From an uncultured bacterium (GTDB lineage Bacteria > Bacteroidota > Bacteroidia > Bacteroidales > Muribaculaceae), in the NCBI GenBank assembly GCA_946184715.1, contig CAMHGU010000074.1, positions 1 through 9,643 on the forward strand: a DNA stretch of 9,643 nucleotides, written 5' to 3'. A program made the position numbers and the translations under genes. Of the stretch, positions 1-6,856 are shown piece after piece. The notes beneath the pieces are model-generated. The model saw only the letters and a list, made by a program, of their open reading frames with translations, made no database searches and was not told the DNA's origin. Each line of letters starts with the position of its first letter. Position 1 is the first letter of the stretch.

Positions 1-35
1 GAGGGTCGCGAGTTCGAGCCTCGTCTACCGCTCCA
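1..35 (+). tRNA. tRNA 3' end (partial), probably tRNA-Gly
   Basis: Only the T arm and the acceptor 3' strand are inside the window. The T stem is 8-12 (GCGAG) paired with 20-24 (CTCGT), the T loop is TTCGAGC (13-19), the acceptor 3' strand is 25-31 (CTACCGC), the discriminator base is T32, and CCA is encoded at 33-35. The implied 5' acceptor strand is GCGGTAG. A U discriminator with a GCGG acceptor start is typical of bacterial glycine tRNAs. The anticodon lies outside the window, so the amino acid is inferred. Confidence 0.88.
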
Positions 36-44
36 CAGGCAAGC

Positions 45-89
45 GCCGGAAATCGCCCGATACAATCGGGCAATTTCCGGCGGCTTTTT
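45..89 (+). terminator. Intrinsic terminator after the tRNA
   Basis: A 17-bp stem (45-61 with 65-81) carries a single C-A mismatch, has a 3-nt loop (ACA), and is followed after three bases by a run of five T (85-89). It lies 10 nt after the tRNA CCA end and probably ends the tRNA transcript. On the minus strand the same hairpin has no downstream U-run, so it is not a convincing terminator for the convergent ispG operon. Confidence 0.85.
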
Positions 90-102
90 CATTACAGAGG
101 GG

Positions 103-121
103 TTCTATAGGAGCTATAGAA
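103..121. repeat. Interrupted palindrome between ispG and the tRNA terminator
   Basis: TTCTATAG and CTATAGAA are perfect 8-bp inverted repeats around GAG. The element lies 21 nt after the ispG stop in the convergent gap. Neither strand has a U-run after it, so it is not a typical terminator, but it could cap the 3' end of the ispG operon mRNA. Confidence 0.45.
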
Positions 122-141
122 TCTATGGGGCAAAGGGAGGG

Positions 142-1809
142 TCAGGGGTCGCGCCAGTCGCCGTGGGCTTTGATGAGGGCGATGAGGTGGGGGATAGCGA
201 GCTGCTGCTCGATGTTTTTCTCCACACACTGCTTCCCTTTGTAGAGACTGATTCGGCCGGGGCCGGCGCCCACGTAGCCGTAGTCGGCATCGGCCATCTC
301 GCCGGGGCCGTTGACTATGCAGCCCATAATGCCTATCTTGAGGTGCGTCAAGTGCGACGTGGCGGCCTTAATCTCCTTGACGGTGCCTTGGAGGTCGAAG
401 AGGGTGCGGCCACAGCTGGGGCAGGAGATATACTCGGTGGCGGTGGTGCGCAGGCGGGCGGCCTGCAAGAGCGTGAAAGCCCACTCGGCCAGCTCGGCCT
501 GCCGGTCGTAGCGAGGCGCGGAGAGCCATACGCCGTCGGCGATGCCGTTCATCAGCAAGGTGCCGAGGTCGCACCCGGCTTTCACCTGTAGCCATTCGGC
601 ATCGGTGTCGGGGTAGGTCACGTGGACGATAATAGGCTGATTTCGCCCGATGGAATCGAGCTTTTTGGCCAACGCCTCGATGGCACCGGGGATATTGGCA
701 TTGGTGGTCGTAGCCACGATGATGGTGCGGTCGGTTATGGCATCGGGGTCGATGTCCTGCTCGGCATCGAGGTGCAGCCAGCGGGCGGCGCGCATGGCGG
801 TGAAGTCGGCGGCCGTCCCTTCCACATCGCTTACCACTATGGGTTGGTTGTTACCGCCTACGATACCCACCTCGCGAGAGCGGCGCCGCGGCGGCAACGG
901 CTCGCGGCTACATTCGCCTCCGATAGGCCGATGCCCTTGCCGTGTGGCGATATAATCGACGATTTTGCGCGCCACGGGCAGCTCGGCCACGGGGTCCTCG
1001 CTGAGCGACACGCGAATGGTGTCGCCGATGCCATCGCTCAGCAGCGTGCCGATGCCGGTGGCCGACTTCAGGCGACCCGTAGCGCCGTCGCCGGCCTCGG
1101 TGACGCCTAAGTGCAGCGGGAAATGCATATCCTCAGCATCCATAGCCACGACAAGCCGACGCACGGTTTCGACCATCACCTTAGCATTGGAGGCCTTGAT
1201 GGAGATTACCACGTCGAGAAAATTCTCGGCCACAAACACCCGCAGGAACTCCATCGCCGACTCGACCATACCGGCAGGTGTGTCGCCGTAGCGGCTCATA
1301 ATGCGGTCGCTGAGCGAGCCGTGGTTGACGCCTATGCGCACTGCCCGATGCTCGGCCTTGCAGATGTCGATGAGCGGAAGTAGGGCCTCACGGATTTTGC
1401 CGAGTTCATCGGCATATTCCGCATCGGTGTACTCGAGGTGGCGGAAGGTGCGGGCGGCATCGACAAAGTTGCCGGGATTGATGCGCACCTTATCGGTGAC
1501 GCGCGCGGCGGCAAGGGCTGCGGCGCGGTTGAAATGGATATCGGCCACGAGCGGCACTTGGCACCCGCGCTCGCGGGCAAGTTGCCGAATTTGCCCGATA
1601 CTATCGGCCTCTTTCGTCCCTTGGGCCGTAAGCCTGACATATTCCGCGCCGGCCTCGGCGAGCTGCAGCACCTGCCGCAGCGACGCCTCGACGTCGGTCG
1701 TCGTGGTGTTGGTCATACTCTGAATACGGATGGGATAGTCGCTGCCCATCGGGGTGGAGCCCACATTGACGGTGACGGTGGGCCGGCGCCGGTAGTTGTA
1801 ACTTGCCAT
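142..1809 (-). CDS. ispG: 4-hydroxy-3-methylbut-2-enyl diphosphate synthase, long three-domain form
   Basis: IspG (GcpE) performs the penultimate step of the MEP isoprenoid pathway in the cytoplasm. It reductively converts methylerythritol cyclodiphosphate to HMBPP using a [4Fe-4S] cluster. The 555-residue protein begins with the TIM-barrel domain (about 1-290; IQSMTNT near 29-35 and VADIHFN near 88-94). An insert of about 155 residues follows (about 300-455), then the iron-sulfur domain. The cluster ligands are visible: C463 and C466 in CPSCGR, C497 in GCIVNGPGE, and E504; their spacing matches the E. coli ligands 270/273/305/312. The insert makes it the large type known from Bacteroidetes, Chlamydiae and plants; the E. 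coli enzyme has only 372 residues. It is the last gene of the minus-strand cluster, starting 9 nt after the PAP2 gene stop. No clear minus-strand terminator follows. Confidence 0.97.
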   Translation of the reverse strand: MASYNYRRRPTVTVNVGSTPMGSDYPIRIQSMTNTTTTDVEASLRQVLQLAEAGAEYVRLTAQGTKEADSIGQIRQLARERGCQVPLVADIHFNRAAALAAARVTDKVRINPGNFVDAARTFRHLEYTDAEYADELGKIREALLPLIDICKAEHRAVRIGVNHGSLSDRIMSRYGDTPAGMVESAMEFLRVFVAENFLDVVISIKASNAKVMVETVRRLVVAMDAEDMHFPLHLGVTEAGDGATGRLKSATGIGTLLSDGIGDTIRVSLSEDPVAELPVARKIVDYIATRQGHRPIGGECSREPLPPRRRSREVGIVGGNNQPIVVSDVEGTAADFTAMRAARWLHLDAEQDIDPDAITDRTIIVATTTNANIPGAIEALAKKLDSIGRNQPIIVHVTYPDTDAEWLQVKAGCDLGTLLMNGIADGVWLSAPRYDRQAELAEWAFTLLQAARLRTTATEYISCPSCGRTLFDLQGTVKEIKAATSHLTHLKIGIMGCIVNGPGEMADADYGYVGAGPGRISLYKGKQCVEKNIEQQLAIPHLIALIKAHGDWRDP

Positions 1810-1818
1810 ATCAATCGA

Positions 1819-2457
1819 TTACATAAAGATGTCAACAATAATCTGCATCGCCAGAGCCACGGAGAAGAAGCCGTTGGCAAAACCGGCCACCTCCTGGGCG
1901 ATGGTGTGCTGCCGCAGCACCAAGCGGGCGGTACCCACCACTCCGGCGAGCAGGATGGTGGCGATGATAAGCCAGAAGAGGTCGAACGCCTCAAGCCCGT
2001 AGGTGTGGATAAAGAACAGCAGGGCGATGATGCCGCTGATGCCGGTCATGTGGCCCGATATCTTCCACCAGAAATTGACGATGAAGGCTACCGCAGCTGC
2101 CAGCACGCCGCCTATCACAAAGGCTATCAGCCAGATAGGAGCGTGAACGCTATTGAGATACAATGCGGTGACGGCGTAGCACACGATGGCGAAGATGTAG
2201 GGCAGCTTGCGGTCGTGCTGGTCGTCGAGGTTGAAATGCTTCACCTTCTTGAGCCTCACGAGCACGCTCACGAAGATAACCGGCAGCACGAAGGTGAGGA
2301 AGAACACCACCGAGAGGACAAAGAGCCTGGAGCCCACGGGCGCCAAGCTCATAATCGACACCCACAGGGCGAGAAAGATGCCGTAGGTGGGCATCATCAG
2401 TGGCGACATCACTGTCGATACGAAGGTGGCTATGCGCTCTAAGATGCTGTTGTTCAT
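1819..2457 (-). CDS. PAP2-like integral membrane phosphatase
   Basis: This 212-residue, very hydrophobic protein has about six membrane segments. It carries a divergent form of the PAP2 (type 2 phosphatidic acid phosphatase) signature: DRKLPY (82-87) for motif 1, KISGH (132-136) for motif 2, and R178-x5-H184 for motif 3. The classical H-x3-D is H-x3-Q (H184, Q188), followed by E189 and a GFxxG segment. PAP2 membrane enzymes remove phosphate from lipid phosphates such as undecaprenyl pyrophosphate, phosphatidate or prenyl diphosphates; the substrate here is unknown. The gene lies 18 nt after rpoN and 9 nt before ispG, so it is almost certainly cotranscribed with both. The ispG neighbour makes an isoprenoid diphosphate substrate an attractive but unproven idea. 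A non-catalytic relative is also possible because the motifs are degenerate. Confidence 0.8.
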   Translation of the reverse strand: MNNSILERIATFVSTVMSPLMMPTYGIFLALWVSIMSLAPVGSRLFVLSVVFFLTFVLPVIFVSVLVRLKKVKHFNLDDQHDRKLPYIFAIVCYAVTALYLNSVHAPIWLIAFVIGGVLAAAVAFIVNFWWKISGHMTGISGIIALLFFIHTYGLEAFDLFWLIIATILLAGVVGTARLVLRQHTIAQEVAGFANGFFSVALAMQIIVDIFM

Positions 2458-2475
2458 ATTATTATACGTGATAAA

Positions 2476-3930
2476 TTATTCTTTGCGGAGGCGCGACACG
2501 GGGATAGCGAGCTGGTCGCGGTATTTGGCTACAGTGCGGCGGGCGATATCGTAGCCCTCGTCGGTAAGTATTCGATAGATGCGCTCATCGGAGAGGGGCT
2601 TGCGCTTATCCTCGGCGTCGATAAGCTCTTTGATGCGCGCCTTGACTTTTCGTGCCGAGACCTCCTCGCCAGATTCGTGGCCGAGGCCTTCGCTGAATAG
2701 GCGGCGTAGCTCTATAGTGCCCCAGGGCGTGGCGGCGTATTTTCCGGCGGTGGCTCGCGAGATTACCGACACGTCGCGGCCGCAGCGCTCGGCGATGTCG
2801 CGGAGCACCATAGGGCGCAGCTGCTGCTCGTCGCCGGTGAGGAAGTAGTCGCGTTGCATCTCGATGATGGCGCTCATCACGGCCAGAAGGGTCTCTTGCC
2901 GCTGCCGGAGGATGCGAATGAAGCCAGTGGCGGCGTCGTATTTCTGCTTGACGTAGGCGGCGGCTTCAGCATCGGTGCGCGACGGGTTGGGCTTGGGCTC
3001 TGCGTGGTACATACGGTCGAACGACTCCTCGATGTGCAGCTCGGGAATGCTGTTGGGCATAGTGAGGTGGATGGTGTCGCCGTCGGTATCGATTTCGAAA
3101 TCGGGGATTACCTGCTGGGAGTGCTGCTCGGAGCGCGATGAGGCGAAGGCGCTGCCGGGCTTGGGGTTGAGAGAGCGCACCACATCGTTGGCGCGACTCA
3201 CTTCGTCGAGCGTGGCGCGCGACAGCGATGCCACGCGCTCAAAGTGGCGCTTGGAGTATTCGTCGTAGTGCTTTTCGATGATGAGGCGGGCGAGCTTCAC
3301 GCTCGGCGTCGGCTCTAATCGGTTGAGTTGCAGTAGTATGCAGTCGCGGAGATCGGTGGCGGCGATGCCGGGCGGGTCGAGGCGGCGCACCACGTCGATG
3401 GCCTCTCGGGCCTCGTCCTCGCTGATGTCGATACCGGTGGCGATGGTGGCGTCGTAGGCGATGTCGTCGGGCGTGGCGCGCAGGTAGCCGTTGCTGTCGA
3501 TTTCGCCTATGACGTATTCGGCCAGGGCGCGCTGCCGCGGCGTGAGGTCGAAGTCGGCGAGCTGCTCGGTGAGGTGGTCGATGAGCGATTCCTCGGCCAC
3601 AACCACCGTGGTGGGGGCTTCGTCGTCGGCCGAGTAGTTGCGGGCGCGACGCAGATAGTAGGGGGTGTCGTCATCGTCACGGTAGTCGGCGCGCTGCAGG
3701 TCGTCGCCGCTCTCGGTGTAGGCGTTGCCCTCCTCGTCGCGCTGCGGCTCGGGGGCGTCGCCGGCAGGCTCGCTCACCTCGAGCGCGGGATTGTCGTCGA
3801 GCTCACGCCGCACCTCCTCCTCTACGGCCGTGCGGGGGCTCTCGATGAGGTGCATCAGCCTCACCTGCAGCGGCGACATTCGCTGCTGCAGGCGCTGGCG
3901 TTGCTCAAGCTGTAACGACTCTTTGGGCAT
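2476..3930 (-). CDS. rpoN: RNA polymerase sigma-54 factor
   Basis: The 484-residue sigma-54 directs RNA polymerase to -24/-12 (GG-N10-GC) promoters and needs an ATP-driven enhancer-binding protein to open the complex. The Gln- and Leu-rich region I is at 5-50 (SLQLEQRQRLQQRMSPLQ, then DDNPALE). An acidic linker spans about 55-105. The core-binding domain spans about 115-310 and includes LDPPGIAATDLRDCILLQL-like residues near 184-202. The helix-turn-helix region is near 376-412 (VSVISRATAGKY, then TPWGTIELRRLFSEG). The RpoN box is ARRTVAKYRD (463-472), with a conservative D where the usual last residue is E. The start is 6 nt after the lipoprotein stop. The usual proteobacterial partners (hpf, ptsN, lptB) are absent. 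A strong sigma-54 promoter lies about 3.8 kb away at the head of this cluster, facing the other way. Confidence 0.97.
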   Translation of the reverse strand: MPKESLQLEQRQRLQQRMSPLQVRLMHLIESPRTAVEEEVRRELDDNPALEVSEPAGDAPEPQRDEEGNAYTESGDDLQRADYRDDDDTPYYLRRARNYSADDEAPTTVVVAEESLIDHLTEQLADFDLTPRQRALAEYVIGEIDSNGYLRATPDDIAYDATIATGIDISEDEAREAIDVVRRLDPPGIAATDLRDCILLQLNRLEPTPSVKLARLIIEKHYDEYSKRHFERVASLSRATLDEVSRANDVVRSLNPKPGSAFASSRSEQHSQQVIPDFEIDTDGDTIHLTMPNSIPELHIEESFDRMYHAEPKPNPSRTDAEAAAYVKQKYDAATGFIRILRQRQETLLAVMSAIIEMQRDYFLTGDEQQLRPMVLRDIAERCGRDVSVISRATAGKYAATPWGTIELRRLFSEGLGHESGEEVSARKVKARIKELIDAEDKRKPLSDERIYRILTDEGYDIARRTVAKYRDQLAIPVSRLRKE

Positions 3931-3936
3931 AGGTAG

Positions 3937-4350
3937 CTATACTTTTTCGTAATGCCGCACGGTGACGAGGTCGCCGTCGTGCTCGGTAATCTTCAGCGAG
4001 CGCCCGTCGCGCTCTATTTCCCACCTTACGGTCTTGTAGCTGCCGTCGCTGTCGCGCCGCGAGGTGTAGGTGAGCAGGTAGTGGTCGCCCTCTTGGGCAA
4101 GCTTGCCATAGCTCTCGGAGGTGCCCACAAGGCCGTCGTTGCTATAGAACTTTACTATATCGTTCTGAAAGGCGATGTAGGTGCGGGGGTCGATGTCGAT
4201 TGCCGCGCCGGTGCCGTCCTCGGATGCAGTCAGATGCCACACTCCGTAAAGCCCGAAGGGGTCGCCGTCGTTCTTTGTACAGCCTGTGACGATGGCCATC
4301 AGCGCTATCATCAGGGCTATAAGCGAATATCTATTGATAGTTTTCATCAT
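3937..4350 (-). CDS. Small lipocalin-like lipoprotein
   Basis: The 137-residue protein has a type II signal peptide: basic N-terminus, hydrophobic stretch about 9-20, and lipobox IVTGC with the lipidated cysteine at C24. The acidic TKNDGD after it resembles surface-export signals of Bacteroidetes lipoproteins. The mature part is short and beta-rich with alternating polar and hydrophobic residues. It begins with GVW (36-38), like the G-x-W motif of lipocalin-type barrels, so a lipocalin-like fold is plausible but uncertain, and no ligand can be named. Its first ATG overlaps the Wzi-like gene stop in an ATGA arrangement (4347-4350), and a second in-frame ATG follows at once. Translation is therefore probably coupled, and the two envelope proteins may work together. 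It ends 6 nt before rpoN. Confidence 0.85.
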   Translation of the reverse strand: MMKTINRYSLIALMIALMAIVTGCTKNDGDPFGLYGVWHLTASEDGTGAAIDIDPRTYIAFQNDIVKFYSNDGLVGTSESYGKLAQEGDHYLLTYTSRRDSDGSYKTVRWEIERDGRSLKITEHDGDLVTVRHYEKV

Positions 4351-5909
4351 TTTCCAAGGGTGAAGTTGCCGGAATAACGTGCTGAGATTAAGGCGCCGAA
4401 GTTGTTGCCGTAGAGGCGGCCGCGGTCGAGGGCGAGCTGTGCCTTGAAGCGGAGGCCGCGCAGGAACGGGGCGTCGTAGCCGGCCTCAATCATCATCGCG
4501 AAGGCGGTGGGCTTGCTGAGGTCGGGAATGGAGTAGGTGCCCCACGAGGTGCGGTGCGAGAGCAGCACGCGGTAGTCGATGGCGGGGGTGATATTGCCCT
4601 CGATGCCGATGTGGAAGCCGCGAATGCGGTTGTGGTAGTAGCGGAGGGTGCCGCTGTGGTCGTAGAGCGTCGATTGGAGCATCGGCGTGCCGATCGACAT
4701 TCCGTAGTGGGCATAGCCGTTGTACTGGAAGTTGTTGTAGTAGTCGTCGTTGCCGGTAGCCTGGCCTTTGCGCAGCTCGGCGGGGAGGTCGGGGTGGTCG
4801 CCCGGCGCCCAGTGCACGGGGCCGCTCTGATTGGTGAAGTCGAGATACTCTACCACCACTCCGTTGACGTAGCCGGGCTTGGCGGCTTTATATTCTATGC
4901 CGTACACGCCGTCGAAGCCGTTGAGGAACCCCATTCCCGAGGCGTCCTCAAAGGGGCGCTGCAGGTAGAGCTTGAGCTGCTTGCCGTCGCGGAAACGGTA
5001 GCGGAGGTGGAAATCGAAGGAGCCCACGCCGTTGCCGTCGTAGTAGCGCTCGTTGCCTTTGCGGGTGCCGTTCGACGGGATGATGGTGTGGAGGAAGCTC
5101 TTGAAGGTGAACGGGTCGTTGACGGTCTCGGAAGCCACGCCGTTGTGGTATTTGGTGGTGCTGCCGGCTATCTGGGTGCCCATCTGCACGCCGAGGAAGC
5201 CGAAGAGGGGCTTATCGGGGTTGGAGCCGAGATAGATGCGCTTATAGGAGTACCACACGCCGGTGGTCAGCAAGCCGTTGTAGTGGTTCTGGTGGTTGCG
5301 GAGCCAGGCGTTGTCGGTGGTGTGGCCGAGCGAATACTGGGCGTCGATTTGAAACCAGCGCTTAGTGAACGGCACGGGGACAAAGTGGCTGAAACCGATG
5401 CGCAGCTGCGGTATGGGCCGGGCGTTGGCGCTCTCAGTGAGGTCGCCTGAGGCGAGGCGGTCGTTGAGCCAGGCCGAGCTGCGCTCCTTGCTGCCGAGGC
5501 TTACGAAGATGCTGCGGTAGCGTATCTCGCCATAGAGCTGGTGGAGCCAGAAGGCCGCGGGGCGCTGCCAGATGTCGGCCACGGTGGGCGGCGCGCTCTC
5601 GGTGCCGGCGGTCACCACGTGGCTATAGGGCGCGCGGTTGCTCAGGCCGGCGATTACCTCTACGCCGAAGCCCCAGCTGAAGCGACGGGTGGTGTCCCAG
5701 TCGTGCTTGAGCGATGCGCGTAGCTGTAGGTTCTTTCCCTGGGTCAGGGTGCCGTAGTTGTTGGAGGCCATATAGTACGGGGCCAATTTTGCCGTGCTCG
5801 CGGTGCCTATGGCCTCGGCCGAGTAGTCAATGGGCACCTCGGCGGTGGCGCTCACGACAGCGGCTGCGAGCAGCATTGTCAGAAGGATTGGTGTCTTGTA
5901 TCGTTTCAT
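4347..5909 (-). CDS. Outer-membrane beta-barrel protein, capsule assembly Wzi-like family
   Basis: The 520-residue protein has a signal peptide (MKRYKTPILLTMLLAAAVVSATA, cleaved about residue 23; positions 1-23) and a mature part made of repeated amphipathic aromatic beta strands. Features recalling the Bacteroidetes capsule-assembly Wzi family are APYYMASNNYGTL (43-55), a WLHQLYGEIRYRS segment (121-133), and LASGDL with ANARPIPQLRIGF (152-173). Wzi of enterobacteria is an outer-membrane lectin that anchors capsular polysaccharide; the Bacteroidetes relatives are mostly uncharacterised, so the role here is inferred. The ATG at 5907-5909 is chosen because it gives a clean signal peptide and overlaps the glsB stop as ATGA. 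The frame stays open upstream to 6368 but only in antisense-like Arg/Pro-rich sequence within glsB. The stop overlaps the lipoprotein start. Confidence 0.85.
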   Translation of the reverse strand: MKRYKTPILLTMLLAAAVVSATAEVPIDYSAEAIGTASTAKLAPYYMASNNYGTLTQGKNLQLRASLKHDWDTTRRFSWGFGVEVIAGLSNRAPYSHVVTAGTESAPPTVADIWQRPAAFWLHQLYGEIRYRSIFVSLGSKERSSAWLNDRLASGDLTESANARPIPQLRIGFSHFVPVPFTKRWFQIDAQYSLGHTTDNAWLRNHQNHYNGLLTTGVWYSYKRIYLGSNPDKPLFGFLGVQMGTQIAGSTTKYHNGVASETVNDPFTFKSFLHTIIPSNGTRKGNERYYDGNGVGSFDFHLRYRFRDGKQLKLYLQRPFEDASGMGFLNGFDGVYGIEYKAAKPGYVNGVVVEYLDFTNQSGPVHWAPGDHPDLPAELRKGQATGNDDYYNNFQYNGYAHYGMSIGTPMLQSTLYDHSGTLRYYHNRIRGFHIGIEGNITPAIDYRVLLSHRTSWGTYSIPDLSKPTAFAMMIEAGYDAPFLRGLRFKAQLALDRGRLYGNNFGALISARYSGNFTLGK

Positions 5910-6856
5910 CGTTGATTGGTTTCGCGTTGGCGGTCGTAGGTGGCGATGTGACGGTCTTTCTTCTCGGGGGTTATCTCGTCGATTTTCAAGAAGATGCCGC
6001 TCTCTTCCACCTCGCCGAATTCGTGGTTGATGGCCGTGCCGAACACCCTCATCGTGGGCGACAGGCTCATATAGGCGTTCACAAGCGGGGGGATGTTGTA
6101 ACCTTGGCTGCGTATCTCGTGGTTGAGGCGCCGATAGTCGTCGCGGAAGTTGTGGCCGGTGAAGAGGCGACTCATCAGCTCGAGGTCGGGGTGGGTGGTC
6201 AGTGGCTCTATGGGCCGCACGAGGCCGTCGGGGTCGGGGAAATAGAGATTGAGGAAGTAGAGCAGCATATCGCGACACTCGCGCTTGTAGCTGGGGTACA
6301 TCGTAAACTTCCCGAAGAGGTACTCTATCTGCGGATACACCACGGTGAGGGCGCCGAGGCCGTCCCATAGGTTGTCGAGGGCGTAGATGGCCTTAGCTCC
6401 GGCGCGGCTCGACTGGTACTCGATGCGCACGAAGGAGCGCCCCAGCTCCACGGTGTGGGGCAGCAGCTCGCTGATGAAGCGGGGCGAGAACCGGAACATA
6501 TGGCTCGTGGCAATGTGGGGCACGCCGTCGTGCAGCTCTACGTCTTCACCGAGAATAAAGCGGTAGCCGCCTATTATCTCTTTGTCGGTGGGGTTCCACA
6601 CTATCAGCTGGCGGCAGGGCACGGGCATCGTGTCAAATTCGTCGATGTCGCACTCTTTGCCGGTGCCGCCGCCCGAGGCGCGGAAGGCTATCTCGCGCAG
6701 GCGCCCTATCTCGCGCATCACGGCCGGGGCCGTGTGGGCATCGGTGATGTAGATTTCGTTGCCGCCTTTGTTGGTGTGCCGTAGCCGGCGCGCGGGCGTG
6801 AGCTCGGCCTCGAGGGCGGAGATGTCAACGGGTGGTATGATAGGTGCTTCAGTCAT
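5906..6856 (-). CDS. glsB: GNAT-family N-acyltransferase, GlsB-like (glycine lipid synthesis)
   Basis: The 316-residue protein belongs to the hemolysin/OlsB-type GNAT N-acyltransferases, with IGRLREIAFRASGGGTG (50-66), ECDIDEFD (68-75), IGGYRFILG (95-103) and VELGRSFVRIEYQ (136-148) as family landmarks. In Bacteroides thetaiotaomicron GlsB adds a 3-hydroxy fatty acid to the amino group of glycine to give commendamide-type lyso-glycine lipid, which GlsA then O-acylates. The pairing here with a PlsC-type acyltransferase directly upstream, overlapping by 8 nt, supports that role. An ornithine-lipid OlsB-like activity cannot be excluded from sequence alone. The stop overlaps the Wzi-like gene start by 4 nt (ATGA). 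A C-terminal extension of about 70 residues after the catalytic domain ends in a charged tail. Confidence 0.85.
   Translation of the reverse strand: MTEAPIIPPVDISALEAELTPARRLRHTNKGGNEIYITDAHTAPAVMREIGRLREIAFRASGGGTGKECDIDEFDTMPVPCRQLIVWNPTDKEIIGGYRFILGEDVELHDGVPHIATSHMFRFSPRFISELLPHTVELGRSFVRIEYQSSRAGAKAIYALDNLWDGLGALTVVYPQIEYLFGKFTMYPSYKRECRDMLLYFLNLYFPDPDGLVRPIEPLTTHPDLELMSRLFTGHNFRDDYRRLNHEIRSQGYNIPPLVNAYMSLSPTMRVFGTAINHEFGEVEESGIFLKIDEITPEKKDRHIATYDRQRETNQR

Noticed and set aside
1438..2442. 334-codon plus-strand open frame
   Set aside because: It lies antisense across ispG and the PAP2 gene, is rich in His, Gly and Glu with no domain, and both opposite genes have clear family motifs. 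It is a product of GC-rich codon use.
4091..4107. TTGGGC-TTGCC resembling a sigma-54 site
   Set aside because: Spacing between GG and GC is not 10 nt, and it is inside the lipoprotein coding sequence.
4554..5450. 298-codon plus-strand open frame
   Set aside because: It is antisense to the Wzi-like gene and is a low-complexity Val/Ala/Glu-rich frame without any recognisable motif.
5910..6368. Upstream 153-codon extension of the Wzi-like frame
   Set aside because: It overlaps glsB in another frame, is Arg/Pro-rich, and would bury the signal peptide that starts at 5909.
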